From NCBI GenBank assembly GCA_948852945.1, contig CAQPBJ010000018.1, forward strand, positions 1 to 34,162: a stretch of 34,162 nt of DNA, in the 5' to 3' direction. How positions within the stretch are numbered: the stretch's first letter is position 1; each line of letters opens with the position of its first letter. The notes beneath the pieces were generated by a model. That model saw only the letters and a list, made by a program, of their open reading frames with translations, searched no databases and was not told the origin of the DNA. Of this stretch, positions 1 to 8,204 are shown one piece after another. This stretch comes from an uncultured Clostridia bacterium (GTDB lineage: Bacteria; Bacillota; Clostridia; TANB77; CAG-508). Both the position numbers and the translations under genes were made by a program.

Positions 1-114
1 CAAATTTTCTTTATTTTATCATATATTATTTTTTTTGCAATAGTTTTTTCTTATTATCTAAGCATTTCTATATTCAGATTTATTTTAGATTAATTCCTCT
101 TATAGCTTTACTGC

Positions 115-142
115 TTGTTTTTTTCGAAAAATGTTATATAAT
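115..142 (+). promoter_or_regulatory. asnS promoter (SigA-type)
   Basis: TTGTTT at 115-120 and TATAAT at 137-142 are separated by 16 bases and lie about 40 bases upstream of the asnS start. The ribosome site GAAAGG at 165-170 follows. The match is by eye to the vegetative sigma consensus. Bases 1-110 show no other feature. Confidence 0.6.
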
Positions 143-179
143 AATTGTATTATTTTAATATATTGAAAGGATTTTTTAT

Positions 180-1577
180 ATGAGTAAAGATAATATTTTA
201 ATTAAAGATTTATACAGAAATACAGATAGTTATTTAGAAAAAGATATTAAAATTAGTGGTTGGGTAAAAACTGTTAGAGATTCTAAAACTTTTGGTTTTA
301 TAGAAATCAATGATGGTTCCTTCTTTAAAAATGTTCAAATAGTTTTTAATGACTCTCTTTCTAATTTTGAAGATATTAGAAAATTAACTATTGCTTCTTC
401 TATTATTGTAGAAGGAAAGTTAGTTAAGACTGAAAATGCTAAACAACCTTTTGAAATTCATGCTACTAATATAGAGATATTTAATCTAGCTTCTTCTGAA
501 TATCCACTTCAAAAGAAAAGACATACTTTTGAATATTTAAGAACTATTGCTCACTTACGTCCTAGAACTAATACTTTTAATGCTGTTTTTAGAGTTCGCT
601 CTGTTGTTTCTTTTGCTATTCATAAATTTTTTCAAGAACGTGGGTTTGTATATGTTCATACTCCAATAATCACTTCTAGTGATGCTGAAGGTGCTGGAGA
701 AATGTTTACTGTTACTTCTTGTGATTTAGATAATTTGCCAAAAGATGATAAAAATAGAATGGATTTTTCAAAAGACTTTTTTGCTAGACCTGCTCATTTA
801 ACTGTTAGCGGTCAACTAGATGTTGAAACTTATGCTTTTGCTTTTAGAAATGTTTATACTTTTGGGCCTACATTTAGAGCTGAAAATTCTAATACAGTAA
901 AACATGCTGCTGAATTTTGGATGATTGAACCGGAGATTTGTTTTGCTGATTTAAATGATGATATTAATTTAGCTGAAGACATGCTTAAATACATTATTAA
1001 AGATGTTTTAGAAAATGCTCCTGAGGAAATGGAATTTTTTGATAAGTTTGTTAGTCCAGGTTTATTAGAAAGATTAAATAATGTTTTAAATTCTGATTTT
1101 GGTAGAATTACTTATACTGATGCTATTAAAGAATTAGAAAAAAATAATGATAAATTTGAATTTCCTGTTTCTTGGGGTACTGATATTCAAACTGAACATG
1201 AAAGATATTTAAGTGAAGTTGTTTTTGGTAGACCTGTTTTTGTTACTGATTATCCAAAAGATATTAAAGCTTTTTATATGAAGCAAAATGATGATGGTAA
1301 AACTGTTGCTGCTACTGATTTACTTGTTCCTGGTATTGGTGAATTAATTGGTGGTAGCCAACGTGAGGATGATTTAGAAAAGCTTGAGATTAGAATGAAA
1401 GAGCTTGGTCTTCCTAAAGATGAGTATTGGTGGTACTTAGACTTACGTAAATATGGTAGTATTACCCATTCTGGATTTGGTTTAGGTTTTGAAAGACTTT
1501 TAATGTATCTTACTGGTATGCAAAATATTCGTGATGTAATTCCATTCCCTAGAACTCCAAATAATTGTGAGTTTTAA
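180..1577 (+). CDS. asnS: Asparagine--tRNA ligase (AsnRS)
   Basis: This 465-residue class IIb aminoacyl-tRNA synthetase charges tRNA-Asn with asparagine in the cytoplasm. An N-terminal OB-fold anticodon-binding domain spans roughly residues 15-105. The catalytic core follows, with a motif 1 region near residues 150-165, motif 2 (FRAENSNT) near residue 232 and motif 3 (GFGLGFERLL) near residue 431. The length is normal for bacterial AsnRS. The insertion with GEMFTVTS, and the motif 2 segment FRAENSNTVKHAAEFWMIEPE-like in character, favour AsnRS over AspRS. The start is supported by GAAAGG nine bases upstream of ATG and a good promoter. It is monocistronic, followed by a large inverted repeat and then a convergent gene. 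Confidence 0.96.
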   Translation: MSKDNILIKDLYRNTDSYLEKDIKISGWVKTVRDSKTFGFIEINDGSFFKNVQIVFNDSLSNFEDIRKLTIASSIIVEGKLVKTENAKQPFEIHATNIEIFNLASSEYPLQKKRHTFEYLRTIAHLRPRTNTFNAVFRVRSVVSFAIHKFFQERGFVYVHTPIITSSDAEGAGEMFTVTSCDLDNLPKDDKNRMDFSKDFFARPAHLTVSGQLDVETYAFAFRNVYTFGPTFRAENSNTVKHAAEFWMIEPEICFADLNDDINLAEDMLKYIIKDVLENAPEEMEFFDKFVSPGLLERLNNVLNSDFGRITYTDAIKELEKNNDKFEFPVSWGTDIQTEHERYLSEVVFGRPVFVTDYPKDIKAFYMKQNDDGKTVAATDLLVPGIGELIGGSQREDDLEKLEIRMKELGLPKDEYWWYLDLRKYGSITHSGFGLGFERLLMYLTGMQNIRDVIPFPRTPNNCEF

Positions 1578-1586
1578 TTAGAAATA

Positions 1587-1776
1587 ATATTAAAACAAAA
1601 ATAACAGAGTAATAAATTTGAAAATTTGCTCTTCGCAATCACTCACTTTATTATAGGAAGTTAATTTTAAAATTTAATTTTAAAATTAACTACTAAGACT
1701 GTAAAAATCATAGATTTAACAGTCTTAGCAGCTAGCGCATTTTCAAATTTATTACTCTGTTATTTTAGTTTAATAT
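1587..1776. repeat. Long inverted repeat with nested palindromes
   Basis: The left arm at about 1587-1625 and the right arm at about 1739-1776 are near-perfect reverse complements; the shared core is AACAGAGTAATAAATTTGAA, with one small indel near the outer end. Nested inside are a palindrome at 1660-1690 (GTTAATTTTAAAATT and its complement) and a hairpin at 1694-1726 (AAGACTGT / ACAGTCTT). The whole sits between asnS and a convergent orphan gene. It could be a MITE-like non-autonomous element, a cruciform, or an elaborate bidirectional terminator. It carries no ORF. The structure is certain from the sequence; its function is unknown. Confidence 0.8.
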
Positions 1777-1787
1777 ATTATTTAGTG

Positions 1788-1825
1788 CAAAACCGGAGCG
1801 CATTATTATATGCGTTCCGGTTTTA
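1788..1825 (-). terminator. Strong intrinsic terminator (convergent pair)
   Basis: AAAACCGGAGCGCAT at 1789-1803 pairs with ATGCGTTCCGGTTTT at 1810-1824, with one G-T pair and a short AT loop. It lies just past the stop of the minus-strand gene at 1845 and is GC-rich for this genome. The A-rich and T-rich flanks suggest it may also stop plus-strand transcription from asnS. Confidence 0.75.
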
Positions 1826-1844
1826 CTTTCGTGCATCAGCCCAG

Positions 1845-2663
1845 TTAGCCCTTTATTACCTTTCCTCGTGGAAATTTTTTCGAGAATACGACTTCTGCTT
1901 CTTTGAAGGTTTTTAAATACCATCTCCAAAAGTCCTTGTTAGCCACAGTTCCCGCCATCTTTTTCCAGTATAGTTCACGAGGTAATACCTTTTTTTCAAA
2001 GTCTTCCTGGTTAAGAATCCATTCTTTTGTCAGTGTTGGATATATGATACTGCCTTCCGCTTTTTCCAGTTTCTCAAGCATGTGTGTTGCCCATTCTTCT
2101 GTAAAAACGTGTGCATCTTCCAACCTGTAGTAAGTGTGTTCATCAATCCAGCCTATGCTCTTGATTGTAGCATATACCTGCGCTCTTTCAGTGTAGGTTT
2201 TTCTTAAATCTGGCATAGATGAATCATAGGTTCTTCTCAATGAAAACGTTCGTTTTCGCCTCCCTTTGTACTCAATGATGATTTCGTTCTCCATCGGTTC
2301 TAACTCTTCTGTAGCCTTTAGCATCTCCATGTGTACACAGTTGCAGAATATCATTATACGATAAGGTTTATATTTTTCAACATCCTTATCATACAATGTA
2401 GCTACAACATTTTGTACTTGCACGATTTCACTAAATGCTTCACCGATTTTGGTTGTTACCCGCTTCTTGCCTTCTTGAAAGTTCGTCGTCATGAGTGCAA
2501 GATAAGCTCTGTCAGTATTTAGTTTTTCGAAGTTTAGTATGCTACCGATTCGTTCGATTAGACTTAGGACTAATTGCCCTTCGTTCGTTCTTCGAACGTC
2601 ATACCGGTTGGCATACAGTTCTCTTTGGTCTGTTCGGACCAGAATAACTGATGTCCTGTGCAT
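1845..2663 (-). CDS. Orphan protein, compositionally atypical
   Basis: This 272-residue protein belongs to no family I recognise. The start is set at the ATG at 2663 because GGGAGGTG lies six bases upstream. The longer frame to 2708 would put that ribosome site inside the gene. The protein is soluble and charged, rich in Glu, Arg and Lys, with no signal peptide or membrane span. It begins MHRTSVILVRTDQRELYANR, has a basic patch (YKGRRKRTF) near the middle and a Trp/Lys-rich C-terminus (KDFWRWYLKTF). Codon use is less AT-biased than in the neighbours: 24 of 60 bases are G/C at 2221-2280. It has its own promoter and terminator and sits next to a long inverted repeat, which together suggest acquisition by transfer (inference). 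Confidence 0.8.
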   Translation of the reverse strand: MHRTSVILVRTDQRELYANRYDVRRTNEGQLVLSLIERIGSILNFEKLNTDRAYLALMTTNFQEGKKRVTTKIGEAFSEIVQVQNVVATLYDKDVEKYKPYRIMIFCNCVHMEMLKATEELEPMENEIIIEYKGRRKRTFSLRRTYDSSMPDLRKTYTERAQVYATIKSIGWIDEHTYYRLEDAHVFTEEWATHMLEKLEKAEGSIIYPTLTKEWILNQEDFEKKVLPRELYWKKMAGTVANKDFWRWYLKTFKEAEVVFSKKFPRGKVIKG

Positions 2664-2723
2664 AATATGCACCTCCCTTTTAAGTCTCATGTCATACTGC
2701 ATTTTCAACTTTGGTATGCTGTT

Positions 2724-2751
2724 ATTATACTATATTTTTTTCAAATATCAA
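2724..2751 (-). promoter_or_regulatory. Promoter of the orphan gene at 1845-2663
   Basis: On the minus strand, TTGATA (2746-2751) and TATAAT (2724-2729) are 16 bases apart. The -10 lies about 60 bases upstream of the chosen ATG and upstream of the longer alternative start. Confidence 0.6.
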
Positions 2752-2773
2752 CTAAAAATTATACTTAATAAAA

Positions 2774-2807
2774 AAACTTAAATCACTAAATTAGTAATTT
2801 AAGTTTT
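2774..2807 (-). terminator. Terminator of pheST
   Basis: On the minus strand, AAACTTAAATTACT pairs with AGTGATTTAAGTTT and is followed by a T-run. It lies just past the pheT stop codon at 2814. Confidence 0.8.
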
Positions 2808-2813
2808 CATTTT

Positions 2814-5183
2814 TTATCTTAATTCTGCTTTTATATCTTTTTCTAGACCTGCTATTATTTTATTCATTACTTCATTTATTTCTTCATCTGTTAGTGTTCT
2901 ATCTTGTTTTGCAAATGTTAATGAAAAGGCTATACTCTTTTTATTTTCATCTATTCCTTTTCCTGTATATATGTCGAATACTTCTTGACTATCTAATAAT
3001 GAACCTGCATATTTTTTAATTTTCATACTTATTTCTTGTGCTGTTAATTTTTTATCTACTACTATAGCTAAATCTTTTTTGATTGACGGAAATTTTGAAA
3101 TTTCTTTATATTTCATTTTACTTACTTTTTTAGCTAATAATTTATCTAAGTCTATTTCCAATATATATACATCTTCTGATTCCATTTCTGGATGTATTTT
3201 TCCTATAGTACCTACATAATCGTTATTTACTGATATGACTGCTGATTGTCCTGGATGCATTTCTTTTGGTAATTTTTCTTTATCTTTTATAAAACTATAT
3301 CTTCCATTATATCCTAGATAATCTAATATTTCTTCAGCAATTCCTTTGATAATATAAAAATCTACTTTTCTTTTTTCTATACCTAAGTAATATTCTCCTG
3401 TCATTAATGCAGCTAGTTTTTGTGTTTCTGAATATTCTTCTCCTTGTTTTTGGAATGCTTTTCCTATTTCAAAAATAGATACATCTTTATTGTTTCTAGC
3501 TTTGTTGTATTCATATATTTTGTATAAAGCTATTGATACGCTATGTCTTAAAGTATTTTTATCTTCTGATAATGGATCTAATAATTTTACTGTTTCAACT
3601 TCATCTGCTGTAAATTTTTTAGCGTCTGCTTCTGGTACTAATATATATGATAAGGTTTCACTTAAACCTAGGTCTACCATTTTATTTCTAATTTGTCTTG
3701 TTACTTTGTCATAACTTCCCATCTTAGGCAATATATTAGGTAGTTTTCCTTTTATGTTATTTACACCATAAATACGTCCAACTTCTTCAATTAAATCTTC
3801 TTTTATTGATATATCAATTCTTCTTCTAGGTACTAATACTGTTATTACATCATTTTTAGCTGTTGCTTTAAATCCTAGTCTTTCAAATACGTCTAAAATA
3901 TCTTTTTCTGGGATTTCCATTCCTAATATTGCATTAATATTTTTCGCTGTTATTTTAATTTCTTTATCTTCTTTTTCAGTCGTGTCGTATTTTGCTAATC
4001 CTCCAACTACTTCAGCATTAGCATATTTTTCTAATAGATTGCAAGATCTTTCTATTGCCATATAGGTTCTGTTTGAGTCTAAGCCTTTTTCAAATCTATT
4101 ACTTGCTTCACTTCTTAATATTGCGTTTGAGGTTCTTCTTATTTTTACTGAATCAAATATAGCTGCTTCTATAATTATATTTTTTGTTTTATCTGTTATT
4201 TCTGTTTCTAATCCACCCATTACCCCAGCTAAACCTATAGCTTTTGTTCCGTCTGAAATAACAATATCTTCTGATTTTAATGTTCTTTCTATGCTATCTA
4301 ATGTTGTTAATTTTTCTCCTTCTTTTGCCATTCTTACTTCTAGACAATCTTTAAGGCAATCTGCATCGTAAAAATGCAATGGTTGTCCTGTTTCTAGCAT
4401 TACATAGTTACTTATATCAACTACATTATTTATTGGTCTTATTCCTGATGCTATAAGTCTATTTTTTATGAAAGCTGGACTTTCTTTTATTTCTACATTT
4501 TTTACTTTTTTGCTTAAGAATATTGAACAGTTATCAGTATTTACTTTTACTTTGAATTTATCATTTATATCTTCTTTGTTTTCTTTATGTGATATATCAA
4601 TATCTTTTACTTTTTTATTATATATTGCGCCTACTTCGTATGCCATTCCTAAAATGCTTAATAAATCGCCTCTATTTGCTGTTAAATCAAAATCTATTAC
4701 ACTATCATCCATCTTCATATATGCGATTGGATCTTTTCCTATTGGGGCATCTTGTGGCAATTCGTGTATTCCAGCTTTATCTTCTTCTGTTAAGAATTTT
4801 GCTTCTAATCCTAGTTCTGCTATAGAGCAAATCATTCCATTAGATTCTTCACCTCTAATTACTCCTCTTTTTATTGTTCCACCTGGTAATTCGGCACCAT
4901 CTAAAGCTAAAATTACTTTTAGCCCTTTTCTTACATTTGGTGCTCCACATACTATATTTAATACTTCTTTTCCTGTATTTACTTTGCAGCAGTGTAAGTG
5001 GTCTGAATCTGGATGATCTTTACATTCAACTACTTCTGCTATTACTAATTTAGTTGCATTTATTAATTTGCCTGCTTCGTCATATTCGTTTCCTGCGTTT
5101 GTCATATCTTCAGCAAGTTTTATAACATCTATATCTTTATCTAAATCTACATAGTCTTTTAAAAAATTAATACTTAATTTCAT
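2814..5183 (-). CDS. pheT: Phenylalanine--tRNA ligase beta subunit
   Basis: This is the large subunit of the heterotetrameric PheRS, 789 residues from the chosen start and typical of the family. The family order is visible: an EMAP-like tRNA-binding domain (about 40-150; HPDSDHLHCCKV, CGAPNVRKG), the B3/B4 editing region (about 205-400; RPINNVVDISNYVM, GQPLHFYDAD), B5 (about 400-475), a catalytic-like core, and the C-terminal ferredoxin-fold anticodon-binding domain (from KFPSIKKDLAIVVD, about 695 on). The frame is open to 5204, but the Met at 5183 (MKLSINFLKDYVD) matches the usual family N-terminus and has AAAGG nine bases upstream. It overlaps the end of pheS by 17 bases, so the two are probably translationally coupled. 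Expression is controlled by the upstream T-box. Confidence 0.96.
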   Translation of the reverse strand: MKLSINFLKDYVDLDKDIDVIKLAEDMTNAGNEYDEAGKLINATKLVIAEVVECKDHPDSDHLHCCKVNTGKEVLNIVCGAPNVRKGLKVILALDGAELPGGTIKRGVIRGEESNGMICSIAELGLEAKFLTEEDKAGIHELPQDAPIGKDPIAYMKMDDSVIDFDLTANRGDLLSILGMAYEVGAIYNKKVKDIDISHKENKEDINDKFKVKVNTDNCSIFLSKKVKNVEIKESPAFIKNRLIASGIRPINNVVDISNYVMLETGQPLHFYDADCLKDCLEVRMAKEGEKLTTLDSIERTLKSEDIVISDGTKAIGLAGVMGGLETEITDKTKNIIIEAAIFDSVKIRRTSNAILRSEASNRFEKGLDSNRTYMAIERSCNLLEKYANAEVVGGLAKYDTTEKEDKEIKITAKNINAILGMEIPEKDILDVFERLGFKATAKNDVITVLVPRRRIDISIKEDLIEEVGRIYGVNNIKGKLPNILPKMGSYDKVTRQIRNKMVDLGLSETLSYILVPEADAKKFTADEVETVKLLDPLSEDKNTLRHSVSIALYKIYEYNKARNNKDVSIFEIGKAFQKQGEEYSETQKLAALMTGEYYLGIEKRKVDFYIIKGIAEEILDYLGYNGRYSFIKDKEKLPKEMHPGQSAVISVNNDYVGTIGKIHPEMESEDVYILEIDLDKLLAKKVSKMKYKEISKFPSIKKDLAIVVDKKLTAQEISMKIKKYAGSLLDSQEVFDIYTGKGIDENKKSIAFSLTFAKQDRTLTDEEINEVMNKIIAGLEKDIKAELR

Positions 5184-6222
5184 TTTCTTCATCCTTTCTA
5201 TCAAATTGTTTTAAAAATCTTACATCATTTTGATATAAAAGTCTTATGTCTGTTATGCCATATTTAAACATTGCTAATCTGTCTAATCCTACTCCAAATG
5301 CAAATCCTGAATATTTTTCTGGATCATATCCATTCATTTTTAATACATTTGGATGAACAATTCCTGAACCTAATAATTCTATCCAGCCTGTTTGTTTACA
5401 TAGATTACATCCTTTTCCTCCACATTTGAAACATGTGACATCTACTTCATATGATGGTTCCGTAAATGGGAAATAACTTGGTCTAAAACGTAATTCTGTA
5501 TTTTGGCCTAACATTTTTTTCATAAATACTTCTAGTGTTCCTTTTAAGTCTGCTAGGGAAATATTTTTATCTACTACTAAACCTTCTACTTGATTAAATT
5601 GATGTGAATGTGTTGCGTCATCTTCTCTTCTAAAGGTTTTACCTGGTACTATTACTCTTATTGGTGTTTTTTCTTCGTTTGACATCATTGTTCTAGCTTG
5701 AACAGCTGAAGTTTGTGTTCTTAATAAATAGTCTGGTGTTATATAAAAACTATCTTGCATGTCTCTTGCTGGATGCCCTTTAGGTAAGTTTAATCTTTCA
5801 AAACAGTATTCATCAGTTTCTAATTCTGGTCCTGAAACAACGTCATATCCCATTGAAACAAATAGATCTTCTACTTCTTCTATTACTCTGTTTAATGGGT
5901 GTTTGCTTCCCCTTTTTATTTTTTGACTTGGAAGTGTTATATCAATATCTTCATTTTCTAATTTTTGTGCTAGTTCTAGTTTTCTTAAAGTTTCTTCTTT
6001 TTCTTGAATCTTATCTTCTACTTCTTGTTTTGCTGTATTTACTGCTGCTCCCATTACTGGTCTTTCTTCTGCTGAAAGACTTCCCATTTGTCTTAGTAAA
6101 AGTGTTAACTCTCCTTTTTTTCCTAAATATTTTACTCTGATGTCATTTAATTCTTTTAAGTCTTTACTGTTTTCTACATTTTCTAATGCTTCTTTTTGAA
6201 TTTGGCTTATTTGCTCTTTCAA
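5167..6222 (-). CDS. pheS: Phenylalanine--tRNA ligase alpha subunit
   Basis: This is the catalytic subunit of PheRS, 351 residues. An N-terminal coiled-coil arm (about 1-90) precedes the class II core. Motif 2 is in GKTFRREDDATHSHQFNQVEG and motif 3 in FGVGLDRLAMF near residue 310. A four-cysteine cluster (CFKCGGKGCNLC) near residues 262-276 resembles the zinc site of many bacterial PheS proteins. The start codon appears to be TTG at 6222: GGAGGAG lies seven bases upstream and no suitable ATG follows at good spacing. It is the first gene of pheST. The C-terminus runs slightly past the usual end (FDRKDEENEIKY) and overlaps the start of pheT. Confidence 0.96.
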   Translation of the reverse strand: MKEQISQIQKEALENVENSKDLKELNDIRVKYLGKKGELTLLLRQMGSLSAEERPVMGAAVNTAKQEVEDKIQEKEETLRKLELAQKLENEDIDITLPSQKIKRGSKHPLNRVIEEVEDLFVSMGYDVVSGPELETDEYCFERLNLPKGHPARDMQDSFYITPDYLLRTQTSAVQARTMMSNEEKTPIRVIVPGKTFRREDDATHSHQFNQVEGLVVDKNISLADLKGTLEVFMKKMLGQNTELRFRPSYFPFTEPSYEVDVTCFKCGGKGCNLCKQTGWIELLGSGIVHPNVLKMNGYDPEKYSGFAFGVGLDRLAMFKYGITDIRLLYQNDVRFLKQFDRKDEENEIKY

Positions 6223-6245
6223 AGTCTTCTCCTCCTTATATATTT

Positions 6246-6456
6246 TTATAAAATCAAAAAAAGTATTTCACTCCTAATAGGACGAAATACTTATGTATAC
6301 GTGGTACCACCTAATTTTATTAATTAAATATTAACCTCTATGAGCTATAACGTTGCAAACGTCTATACTTTTAATATAGAATCTCCAAAGTGAATTTTCG
6401 ATTTAGAATATATAATAAGCTCACAGCGTAATCACTTATTTTCTCTTTCTATATTT
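6246..6456 (-). promoter_or_regulatory. T-box riboswitch of pheST
   Basis: This leader regulates pheST by sensing uncharged tRNA-Phe. On the minus strand, a Stem I base ATATAGAA (6447-6454) pairs with TTCTATAT (6374-6381). AGAGA follows the 5' strand, as expected for the kink-turn. In the 3' side of Stem I lies GAAAATTCAC, whose TTC at 6392-6394 is the likely phenylalanine specifier codon. The T-box sequence TTAGGTGGTACCAC is at 6301-6314, a variant of the consensus AGGGTGGTACCGCG. The antiterminator/terminator switch ends in a strong hairpin at 6263-6290 with a T-run at 6255-6262. Confidence 0.93.
6263..6290 (-). terminator. T-box regulatory terminator
   Basis: GTATTTCGTCCTA pairs with TAGGAGTGAAATAC (one bulge) on the minus strand, followed by seven T. 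It sits between the T-box motif and the pheS ribosome site, where a tRNA-controlled terminator belongs. Confidence 0.85.
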
Positions 6457-6503
6457 TGCCTAAATCTACTCTGCTTTTTCATTGATTTTTTATATGATTA
6501 TTT

Positions 6504-6532
6504 ATTCTAACATCTTTTATTAGTTTTCGCAA
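6504..6532 (-). promoter_or_regulatory. Promoter of the T-box leader and pheST
   Basis: On the minus strand, TTGCGA (6527-6532) and TAGAAT (6504-6509) are separated by 17 bases, about 50 bases upstream of Stem I. It lies just after the stop of the gene at 6542; no terminator is seen between them, so some read-through into pheST is possible. Confidence 0.5.
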
Positions 6533-6541
6533 TAGTTTTAT

Positions 6542-7180
6542 CTATTTTATATTTGATATTATCCAATTTCCATTTATTTTTGAATATTCTACTTGCATGT
6601 TTTTTTCTTCTGATGTTACTCCGTCTTTAGTAGTTTTATACCATACATTTAATCGTTGTTTTGTAGTTGTTTCTAGCAATTCATGTCTTGTTATTGTATA
6701 GCTTTCTTTTGAAGTTTTTGTTACTGCAACATGAGTTATTCCATTTGATAATTTGTATACATTCTTAAATTGTTTTGTAAAAAATTCTTTTGTAATGTAT
6801 TTTTGCATTTGATTTCTTATTTTTTCATATATTATGTCTGTTCTTATAAATTGTTCATCTGCTGTTTTTTCAAACTTGCTAAATTCTTGATTTGTTGCAA
6901 AACTATATTTTTCTAATAAAGCTTGTGGATTAGAATATGCTAATGATCTATCATCTAGATATTGTGTTAACAGACTAATAGCATCTTCTTCATTAAATTC
7001 AATTATTGTTATATTTTCTTTTGATTTTTGAATAGTTGATACTTTATTTTTATCTAGGTCTTTTAATTTATTTAAAGATATATATATTAGACCCATTATT
7101 ATAACTATTAAAATCATTGATATAAAAACAAGTCTTTTTAAACTTACTTTTATAGATTTTATTTCTTTTTCTTCTGACAT
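6542..7180 (-). CDS. Single-span membrane protein of unknown function
   Basis: This 212-residue protein matches no family I know. A short basic cytoplasmic N-terminus (MSEEKEIKSIKVSLKRL) is followed by one strong transmembrane helix (about 18-36). The rest is a hydrophilic, probably extracytoplasmic domain ending in a short beta-rich segment (MQVEYSKINGNWIISNIK). That ending recalls the NTF2-like or DUF-type domains of Gram-positive lipoproteins, whose last strand often reads 'W-x-I'; this is a resemblance only. GGAGG lies nine bases before the ATG. It is the last gene of a three-gene unit (8140-6542) with 15-base gaps. Confidence 0.8.
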   Translation of the reverse strand: MSEEKEIKSIKVSLKRLVFISMILIVIIMGLIYISLNKLKDLDKNKVSTIQKSKENITIIEFNEEDAISLLTQYLDDRSLAYSNPQALLEKYSFATNQEFSKFEKTADEQFIRTDIIYEKIRNQMQKYITKEFFTKQFKNVYKLSNGITHVAVTKTSKESYTITRHELLETTTKQRLNVWYKTTKDGVTSEEKNMQVEYSKINGNWIISNIK

Positions 7181-7195
7181 TATTAAAAGCCTCCA

Positions 7196-7984
7196 TTATT
7201 CTTCAATGTTTACTTTTTCTATTGTATTTATTATATTCTCTTCTGTATATTGTTCATTTATCTTTTTTACTTGTCTTTCTTCTTTTTCGTATATTTCTAA
7301 TCTATTTTTTAAATTTGTAAATACATTTTTTTCTATTAGTTTAACTGGTTTTATTTTTCCTAAAAAGAATTTTGTTGCTTTAGAAAATATACGTGGTCCT
7401 TTTATTGAATCTTTTTGCAAGCTTGTCTGTTTTGATTCTATCGCTTTATTTAATTCATTTTCTTTTTCTATTATTTTCTTTTTTATTGTTGGTTTTCTTC
7501 TTCTTATTTTTAATTCAATATTAGCTAATTCATCTTCTAAATTACAAATTTGTTCTCTGATATCATCATCGCTATTATCTACTTTTTGTTTTGCTTTTTT
7601 TTCATCTTGAATTAAGTAATATATTTTTGTTTGTATTTTTATTTTTTCTAATTCTTCTTCATATAATTTTATATATTCTGCTACTATTTGATTATCATGG
7701 TATTTTGCTAGCTCTACTAAATACATTTCGTATTTTTCCATTAATTCTTTTAGTTCTTTTTCTACTTCAGCATATTTTTCTAAATTTTCAATCACTTTCT
7801 TATTTATTAAACTTATACCATATGTTATAGCTGCATTTTCATTGCTAATTTTATTTAAGATTATTTCTCTACTTTTGCTATATTGCATAGCTGCTGATAC
7901 TTTAGTCTGGTCTTTTAATGTTTTTTTAATATCATTTAGCAATTTTATAAAATTTTCTTCTTTATTTTTTTTCAATTTATCCAC
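7196..7984 (-). CDS. Coiled-coil protein of unknown function
   Basis: This 262-residue, highly charged protein (mainly Lys/Glu/Ile) is largely predicted coiled coil: heptad-like stretches run over about 60-125 and 130-195. A short more hydrophobic segment (RIFSKATKFFLGKIKPVKLI) near residue 205 interrupts it. There is no signal peptide. The start is GTG at 7984, with GAGAGGA ten bases upstream; the nearest upstream ATG is out of frame and closes quickly. It lies 15 bases after the 46-residue gene and 15 bases before the membrane protein gene. The three may form one complex, perhaps at the membrane (inference). The low-complexity composition prevents family assignment by eye. Confidence 0.75.
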   Translation of the reverse strand: MDKLKKNKEENFIKLLNDIKKTLKDQTKVSAAMQYSKSREIILNKISNENAAITYGISLINKKVIENLEKYAEVEKELKELMEKYEMYLVELAKYHDNQIVAEYIKLYEEELEKIKIQTKIYYLIQDEKKAKQKVDNSDDDIREQICNLEDELANIELKIRRRKPTIKKKIIEKENELNKAIESKQTSLQKDSIKGPRIFSKATKFFLGKIKPVKLIEKNVFTNLKNRLEIYEKEERQVKKINEQYTEENIINTIEKVNIEE

Positions 7985-7999
7985 TAGAATTTTGTCCTC

Positions 8000-8140
8000 T
8001 CATTTTAACATTTTTTTAATTTCTTTTTGTTTTTTTTGAGTGTCTAACTCCATATCTTTTATCAGCTCTTCTAGTTCTTCTGAGGTCATGTGGTCTAAAT
8101 TAAATATCTTTTTATTAAAAGCAATTGTTCCTAAATTCAT
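8000..8140 (-). CDS. Small orphan protein, 46 residues
   Basis: The ATG at 8140 is preceded by a perfect AGGAGG four bases upstream, which fixes the start. The longer open frame to 8182 would run through that site and through the upstream terminator hairpin. The peptide (MNLGTIAFNKKIFNLDHMTS...) is a short acidic-then-basic helix ending in a lysine-rich tail (KKQKEIKKMLK), with no signal sequence. It is the first gene of the unit continuing to 6542. Its function is unknown; a role as a small partner of the coiled-coil protein next to it is a guess. Confidence 0.65.
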   Translation of the reverse strand: MNLGTIAFNKKIFNLDHMTSEELEELIKDMELDTQKKQKEIKKMLK

Positions 8141-8170
8141 TTTGCCTCCTCTTTTGTTTTCAATAAATTT

Positions 8171-8200
8171 AAGCGGACTCAAAATTATAAAGTCCGCTTA
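8171..8200. terminator. Terminator hairpin
   Basis: AAGCGGACT pairs with AGTCCGCTT around an AT-rich loop, a GC-rich stem for this genome. It lies immediately after the stop of the minus-strand gene at 8205. The T-run is better on the plus strand (ACTTTTT), so on the minus strand it may be a weak terminator or an mRNA 3' end stabiliser. Confidence 0.65.
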
Positions 8201-8204
8201 CTTT

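Noticed and set aside
1587..1776. Insertion sequence with transposase
   Set aside because: No transposase frame is present in or beside the repeat, and no target duplication is evident.
4468..5016. 182-residue plus-strand open frame inside pheT
   Set aside because: It lies antisense to a certain gene, has no ribosome site and shows the hydrophobic composition typical of AT-rich antisense frames.
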